NCBI RefSeq assembly: GCF_003355155.1
Contig: NZ_CP031320.1
Coordinates: 7,420,967 to 7,470,253, forward strand
Direction of reading: 5' to 3'
Source: Streptomyces armeniacus
Lineage (GTDB): Bacteria > Actinomycetota > Actinomycetes > Streptomycetales > Streptomycetaceae
Length of the DNA stretch: 49,287 nucleotides
Translations under genes and position numbers: made by a program
The notes under the pieces: model-generated
The model's input: the letters and a program-made list of their open reading frames with translations, nothing else
Told to the model about the DNA's origin: nothing
Database searches by the model: none
In this document: one piece after another, positions 45,086-49,287 of the stretch
Layout: every line of letters begins with the position of its first letter
Numbering within the stretch: the first letter of the stretch is position 1

Positions 45086-45982
45086 GTGGACCTGGACCTC
45101 CTGCGTACGTTCCTCGCGGTGCACAGGGCCGGATCGTTCACGCGGGCCGGGGCGCTGCTGGGGCTGTCGCAGCCCACCGTCACCGGGCAGATACGGACAC
45201 TGGAGCGGCAGTTGGCCAGGCCGCTCTTCCTCCGCCAGGCGCGCGGCGTCACGCCCACGACCGTCGGCGAGGAGCTGGCCCGCAAGGTCGCCCCGCATCT
45301 CGACGCCCTGACGGAGATCACGGAGAGCGGGATCGACGAGCAGGCCGAGGGCCGTACGGTGCACCTCGCCGGGCCGCCGGAGTTCCTGTCGCTGCGGGTG
45401 CTGCCCGCGCTGGCGCCGCTCGTGGCGGAGGGGCTGGGGGTGCGTACGGTATTCGGGGACACCGAGGAGAACCTCGCGGGCCTGGCCGCCGGCCGCTGCG
45501 ACATCGCGCTCAGCACCGCCCGCCCGCGCGGCGAACTGCTCGCCGCGACACCACTGTGCGACGAGGAACTGGTCCTCGTCGGCGCGCCCCGCTGGGCCGC
45601 CCGGCTGGGCGGCGGGGCGGCGCAGTTACGGGCGAGGGGGGCGGCGGCGCTGGCGCGCGTACCGGCTCTGGACGTGCACGAGAGCATGCCGCTGATGAGC
45701 CGCTACTGGACCGCCGTCTTCGACACCCCCGTCACGCAGTCGGCCTCCGTCGTCGTGCCCGACCTGCGGGCCGTGCTGGAGTCGGTGCTCGCGGGCGCCG
45801 GTATCGCGGTGCTGCCGCGCTACCTGTGCGCCGCCCTGGTCGACGGGCGGCTGGTCGCCCTGCTGGACCCGCCGGTGCCGCCGCTGCGTACGTACTTCCT
45901 GTCGGTACGGGCGGGCACGCTCGCGCTGCCGCACATCGCGCGCACGCACGAACGCCTGCTGCGCGCCGCGACGGACTGGTGA
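45086..45982 (+). CDS. LysR-family transcriptional regulator
   Basis: A 298-aa LysR protein. HTH: HRAGSFTRAGALLGLSQPTVTGQIRTLERQLARPLFLR; the effector domain includes GDTEENLAGLAAGRCDIALSTARP and GAGIAVLPRYLCAALVDGRLVALLDPP. GTG at 45086 follows CCTGGAG. An AT-rich dyad (45005-45018) lies ~70 bp upstream. No divergent target survives next to it, only terminator-like repeats. Confidence 0.92.
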   Translation: MDLDLLRTFLAVHRAGSFTRAGALLGLSQPTVTGQIRTLERQLARPLFLRQARGVTPTTVGEELARKVAPHLDALTEITESGIDEQAEGRTVHLAGPPEFLSLRVLPALAPLVAEGLGVRTVFGDTEENLAGLAAGRCDIALSTARPRGELLAATPLCDEELVLVGAPRWAARLGGGAAQLRARGAAALARVPALDVHESMPLMSRYWTAVFDTPVTQSASVVVPDLRAVLESVLAGAGIAVLPRYLCAALVDGRLVALLDPPVPPLRTYFLSVRAGTLALPHIARTHERLLRAATDW

Positions 45983-46004
45983 CGCGCCGCCACGCACGCG
46001 GGGC

Positions 46005-46043
46005 GGGGCAGTCCGACGGGGCAGTCCGACAGGGCAGTCCGAC
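46005..46043 (+). repeat. 13-bp tandem repeat x3
   Basis: GGGGCAGTCCGAC occurs three times in a row, the third copy starting AGGG. It lies in the 139-bp gap between the LysR and Nudix genes. Confidence 0.85.
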
Positions 46044-46121
46044 AGGCAGGGAACGGCGGTAGCGGGGGCGGCGTACGCGGCCGCGTGTTTCGCCGGGCCC
46101 GGCGCGGGCCACATCTCCCCC

Positions 46122-46646
46122 ATGGCTCCTGAGCGTCCCGTGGTCAAGCGCACCGCCCGCGCCATCCTCCTCGACGGCCCCGACATGATCGTCATCAAGC
46201 GCACCAAGCCCGGCCTCGACCCGTACTGGATCACGCCGGGCGGCGGCGTCGAACCGGACGTGGACACGACCGTCGTGGACGCGCTGCACCGCGAGGTGGA
46301 CGAGGAGCTGGGGGCGAAGGTGACGGATGTCGTGCCCGCGTTCGTCGACACCGTGCCCGAACCGGCCGGTGGAGACGGCGGGGACGACGGGGACGACGGG
46401 GACGGCGGAGACGTACGGGGCGGCGTGAAGGTGCAGCACTTCTTCGTCTGCCGGCTCGCCTCGATGGACACCTCGCGGCGGCACGGGCCGGAAGTGGACG
46501 AACCGAGCGGGGAGTACGAGATCGTGCGCATCCCGTTCAGCCGTGCGGGCATCGCCTCGGTGGAGGTGGTGCCGCCGTCGCTGCGGGCGTATCTGGACGC
46601 GAACATCGAGGGCGTACTGGCCCTGCTCGCGCCCGACCTCGGCTGA
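46122..46646 (+). CDS. Nudix hydrolase-like protein
   Basis: A 174-aa Nudix-fold protein. The box is recognisable as GGGVEPDVDTTVVDALHREVDEELG with the catalytic R-E-V-D-E-E-L-G (57-64). The upstream Glu is Asp or displaced, so the canonical spacing is slightly altered. A Gly/Asp-rich insert (about 82-98) is encoded by GGGGACGAC-type repeats. Substrate, probably a nucleoside-diphosphate derivative, cannot be predicted. Confidence 0.82.
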   Translation: MAPERPVVKRTARAILLDGPDMIVIKRTKPGLDPYWITPGGGVEPDVDTTVVDALHREVDEELGAKVTDVVPAFVDTVPEPAGGDGGDDGDDGDGGDVRGGVKVQHFFVCRLASMDTSRRHGPEVDEPSGEYEIVRIPFSRAGIASVEVVPPSLRAYLDANIEGVLALLAPDLG

Positions 46647-46730
46647 CCTCGGCCGGACCCGCGGCCGGCCTCGGCCGGCTCGCCGCGGCACGGGCCCCAC
46701 GCGCCGCGCGGCGCCGCGTACGGCCGACCG

Positions 46731-47795
46731 TCAGCCGAACCACCCCTGGAACGGGGCCGCCGGCTCGCTCTGCTGGGCCGCGCGGGCGCGCCGTTCCGCC
46801 TCGGCGAGGGCGCGTTCGGCCTCCTCGCGCCACATCACCTGCTCCGGTACGCCCGGCGCGTCCGACCCGTCGAGTGACGGCAGTGGCGGGAGCGGCGGAA
46901 GGGGCGGCACGGGCGGCACCGTCAGCCCTTGCGGGAGCGGCTGCGAGCCCGCCACCGGCTCCGACTGCGGCTGCGGCTGGGCCGACACGGCGGGCTCGGC
47001 GGGACGTTGAGCAGGCACCGCAGGAACGGGCGGTGCCGCCGGTGCCGCAGGAACGGGCGGTGCCCCCGCGGCAGCGGCCTCCGCCGCCACCGCCGCCGCG
47101 TCGTGCTCGCGCGGCGGCCGTTCCACGGGCCCGCGCTCGCGCGCGTCCCGCGCGGCGCCGAAGAAGTCGCCGCCCTTCCGCTTGTAGTCGTCGGTGCCCC
47201 ACTCGCGCGCGGGCCGCTTCGGCGCCTTCTGCAGGTGGGGTATGTGCTTGGCGCAGTGGATGTACGCCTCCTCGACCCCGACGCGTACCCACAGCTGCGC
47301 GCGCCGTCCGGGCATCGGGTCGTGCGGCAGGTCGGGGTAGAGCGCGCGCATCTCCTCGTCCTCGACCAGTTCGGCGGTGCCGTTGACGTGCAGGCCGATA
47401 CGGGCGCGGATGAAGTCGACCATCAGGATGCCCAGATGGGGGTTCTCCTGGATGTTTCCGAGGCTGGCGTGCACGCCGTTGCCCCGGTACTCGGGGTAGA
47501 CGAGGGTGCGTTCGTCGAGCACGCGCAGGAAGCCCGGCGGCCCGGCGCGGAGGCTGCTGTCGCACTCGCCGTGCCGGTCGGCGGTGGAGAGGAAGAACAT
47601 CTCCTGCTGGTGCGTGAACTCCCGCATCCGCTCGTTGAGATGGTCCAGGACCTGCTCGTCGTAGAAGCGGTCGGCACGCGTGGTGGTGCCGAGCCGCTGC
47701 TGCAGCCCGTGCTCACCGTCACTGCCGGGGCGGGCCACGGTCTCGGCCACCCTGGTGTGCTCGTACTGTGCCTCGGCTGCCTCGGCGTCTGCCAC
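46731..47795 (-). CDS. PPOX-type flavin/F420-binding protein with long disordered tail
   Basis: A 354-aa protein. The N-terminal pyridoxamine-5'-phosphate-oxidase-like barrel (about 40-215) includes MFFLSTADRHGECDSSLRAGPPGFLRVLDERTLVYPEYRGNGVHASLGNI, NPHLGILMVDF and the C-terminal VEEAYIHCAKHIPHL. About 130 residues rich in Pro, Ala, Val and Gln follow. A short conserved helix EQVMWREEAERALAEAERRARAAQ ends the protein. GTG start at 47795. The barrel resembles general-stress or flavin-reductase relatives; the tail is unusual. Convergence or operon with the flavohaemoglobin gene 200 bp upstream on the same strand is possible. Confidence 0.85.
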   Translation of the reverse strand: MADAEAAEAQYEHTRVAETVARPGSDGEHGLQQRLGTTTRADRFYDEQVLDHLNERMREFTHQQEMFFLSTADRHGECDSSLRAGPPGFLRVLDERTLVYPEYRGNGVHASLGNIQENPHLGILMVDFIRARIGLHVNGTAELVEDEEMRALYPDLPHDPMPGRRAQLWVRVGVEEAYIHCAKHIPHLQKAPKRPAREWGTDDYKRKGGDFFGAARDARERGPVERPPREHDAAAVAAEAAAAGAPPVPAAPAAPPVPAVPAQRPAEPAVSAQPQPQSEPVAGSQPLPQGLTVPPVPPLPPLPPLPSLDGSDAPGVPEQVMWREEAERALAEAERRARAAQQSEPAAPFQGWFG

Positions 47796-47997
47796 CTGCG
47801 CTGTCTCCTTCTGCTTCCCCAGGCCGGGGCCGCCCGTGTGCGCGGCTCCGTGGCGCTTCGCGTCCGGTCATCCTCGCGGCACTCGATTGCGACGATGTAA
47901 TGCGGTGCGCTCCACTGCGGTGCCCTGCGTGCTGCGAACTGCGTGCTGCGGTACGCGTGTTGTGTTGTACGGGTGCTGCGTGCTCTCGTCCGCCGCT

Positions 47998-49197
47998 CTA
48001 CTGCGCGGCGGCGACCAGTTCGTCGATCGAATCGTGCCGTATGCGGTGGGCCGGGATGCCCGCGCCTCTCAGCGCGTCGACGGCGCTGCGGATCATCCCC
48101 GGCGGTCCGGACAGGTAGCCGTCGTACGCGCTCCATGGCCCGTACTGCCGTATCACATCCGGCAGTTGCCCCTCCAGTGGTGCGGAGCCGCCCGGCTGCC
48201 CGGGCCCGTAGCCGGGGCCGTGCAGCGGGACGTCCGAGACGACGGGCCGTACGGACAGCCACGGGTGCCGGTCGCCGAGCCGCAGCATGGTGTGCAGGTC
48301 GTACAGGTCGTGGTCGCTGCGGGCGCCGTAGAACACCTCGACGGGGCGGGACCGGCCGTGCTCCGCGACATCCTCGACGAGCGCCTTGATCGGCGCGATG
48401 CCGGTGCCGCCGCCGAGGCAGAGCAGCCCGGTGTCGGTGCTGTGGTCGACGGTCATCGAGCCGCTCGGCGGCCCGAGCCGCACCGTGTCGCCGGGGCGGG
48501 CGCGGTGCACCAGCGCGTTGGAGACCCAGCCCGCAGGCACGGCCTTGACGTGGAAGCTGAGCAGCCCGTCGGAGCGGGGCGCCGACGCAAACGAGTAGTG
48601 CCGCCACACGCGCGGCCACCACGGCGTCTCGATGCTGGTGTACTGGCCCGCGCGGAACGGGTACGGCTGGTCCGGGCGCACGGTCAGCACCGCGATGCCG
48701 GGGGTGCGCATCTCGTGCGCGACGATCTCGGCGTTCCACCAGGCGGGGGCGCGCTTCTCGTCCTCGGCCGCCGCGTCGATCATGATCTGCGAGATGGTGG
48801 TGTACACCCGTACCCACGCCGCCTCGGACTCGTCGCTCCAGGTCAGCGTGCAGTACTGGGTGAGCGCGGCGATCAGGCACTCGCCGACGGCGGGGTAGTG
48901 CTCGGGCTGCGTCCCGTACTTGCGGTGGCCGCGGCCCAGCCCGGACAGGTACTCGGTCAGCACGTCCGGGTCGTCGCTCAGCCGCGCGGCGGTCAGCAGC
49001 GCGCGGAAGATGCGGTCGCGCTGGGTGTCCATCGAGACGGGGAACAGCTCGCGCAGCTGCGGGTGCTGGACGAAGAGCAGGGCGTAGAAGTACGCGGTGG
49101 CGGAGTCGGCGACGGGCTCGATCTCCTCCAGATTGCGGCGGATGAGCGTGCTGTCGTCGGCCGGGCCGTACTCGGGGAGCGGGGTGCGGAGCTGCAC
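47998..49197 (-). CDS. Flavohaemoglobin-type globin-ferredoxin-reductase protein, true start uncertain
   Basis: At least 399 residues. The N-terminal globin domain (about 15-145) runs LIRRNLEEIEPVADSATAYFYALLFVQHPQLRELFPVSMDTQRDRIF. The proximal His region is GRGHRKYGTQPEHYPAVGECLIAAL. The FAD domain has R-H-Y-S-F-A-S and the NAD domain GGGTGIAPIKALV, then YDGYLSGPPGMIRSAVDAL. The family detoxifies nitric oxide (NO dioxygenase) or reduces electron acceptors. GTG at 49197 is used, but the frame remains open upstream (about 21 more codons) into the artificial tail, so the start is unresolved. Confidence 0.9.
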   Translation of the reverse strand: MQLRTPLPEYGPADDSTLIRRNLEEIEPVADSATAYFYALLFVQHPQLRELFPVSMDTQRDRIFRALLTAARLSDDPDVLTEYLSGLGRGHRKYGTQPEHYPAVGECLIAALTQYCTLTWSDESEAAWVRVYTTISQIMIDAAAEDEKRAPAWWNAEIVAHEMRTPGIAVLTVRPDQPYPFRAGQYTSIETPWWPRVWRHYSFASAPRSDGLLSFHVKAVPAGWVSNALVHRARPGDTVRLGPPSGSMTVDHSTDTGLLCLGGGTGIAPIKALVEDVAEHGRSRPVEVFYGARSDHDLYDLHTMLRLGDRHPWLSVRPVVSDVPLHGPGYGPGQPGGSAPLEGQLPDVIRQYGPWSAYDGYLSGPPGMIRSAVDALRGAGIPAHRIRHDSIDELVAAAQ

Positions 49198-49246
49198 CGG
49201 CTGGGTGGGCGGCGGGGCGGGCGCGTACGGGGTACGGGCGGACCGC

Positions 49247-49287
49247 TGTCGGCTTGAAAGCTTAGGGTTGGTTTTGTTTTTTTTTTT
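49247..49287. other. Artificial tail: adapter-like remnant and poly-T
   Basis: CTGTC at about 49249 resembles the start of the reverse-complemented mosaic end CTGTCTCTTATACAC. It is followed by AT-rich, non-Streptomyces-like sequence and a run of at least eleven T. It should be trimmed. Confidence 0.75.

Overview
The window is very GC-rich (about 72% by eye). It has GTG starts, ATGA/GTGA gene overlaps, frequent GTACG motifs and a classic gene order (pseudokinase - sigM - anti-sigma - trxB - trxA - GNAT - parB - parA - rsmG - jag - yidC - yidD - rnpA - rpmH - dnaA). This points to a Streptomyces or close relative, starting just beside the chromosomal origin.

The most important observation is technical. 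The window is not one natural locus. It begins with an Illumina Nextera Read-2 adapter and contains three internal, base-degraded copies of the Nextera P5/i5/Read-1 adapter, near 12.43, 24.85 and 37.24 kb. It ends in an adapter-like and poly-T tail. Four genomic pieces of about 12 kb each are joined end to end. Three genes are cut at the joints (dnaA, an MFS transporter, coxE), and the first and last genes lack their true starts. Gene neighbourhoods should be read only within a piece.

Piece 1 (about 51-12,410) is the left flank of oriC. It carries a membrane pseudokinase, ECF sigma factor SigM with its anti-sigma factor, the thioredoxin system behind a SigR-type promoter, ParA/ParB with seven parS sites, RsmG, the Jag/YidC/YidD membrane-insertion genes, RnpA, L34 and the first ~90 codons of dnaA. 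Piece 2 (about 12,467-24,811) has a small membrane protein, acetyltransferases, two MarR-regulated transport/cupin loci, a frameshifted regulator-Mrr nuclease gene containing a tight cluster of DnaA boxes, a WYL regulator, an AlkZ-like winged-helix protein and lutABC for lactate oxidation. Piece 3 (about 24,882-37,145) has a truncated MFS gene divergent from a LysR gene, an arginine amidinotransferase, an XRE regulator with two DUF397 proteins, a secreted Endo-H-like GH18 enzyme and a form-II CO-dehydrogenase-type operon, coxSLM-D-E, with coxE truncated. Piece 4 (about 37,273-49,250) has a TPP riboswitch with thiC, an NTF2-like protein, a TerD-VWA fusion, a GNAT, a small monooxygenase-like protein, an AraC and a LysR regulator, DUF4180, an F420/FMN luciferase-like oxidoreductase, a Nudix protein, a PPOX-type flavin protein with a long disordered tail, and a flavohaemoglobin lacking its true start.

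No tRNA, rRNA, CRISPR array or insertion sequence was seen. No wholly new multi-gene system is convincingly present. The best biological leads are the frameshifted regulator-Mrr gene overlapping DnaA boxes, the parS motifs built into protein linkers as the peptide VSRET, the arginine amidinotransferase next to an XRE/DUF397 module, and the H-A-Q variant AlkZ-like protein.
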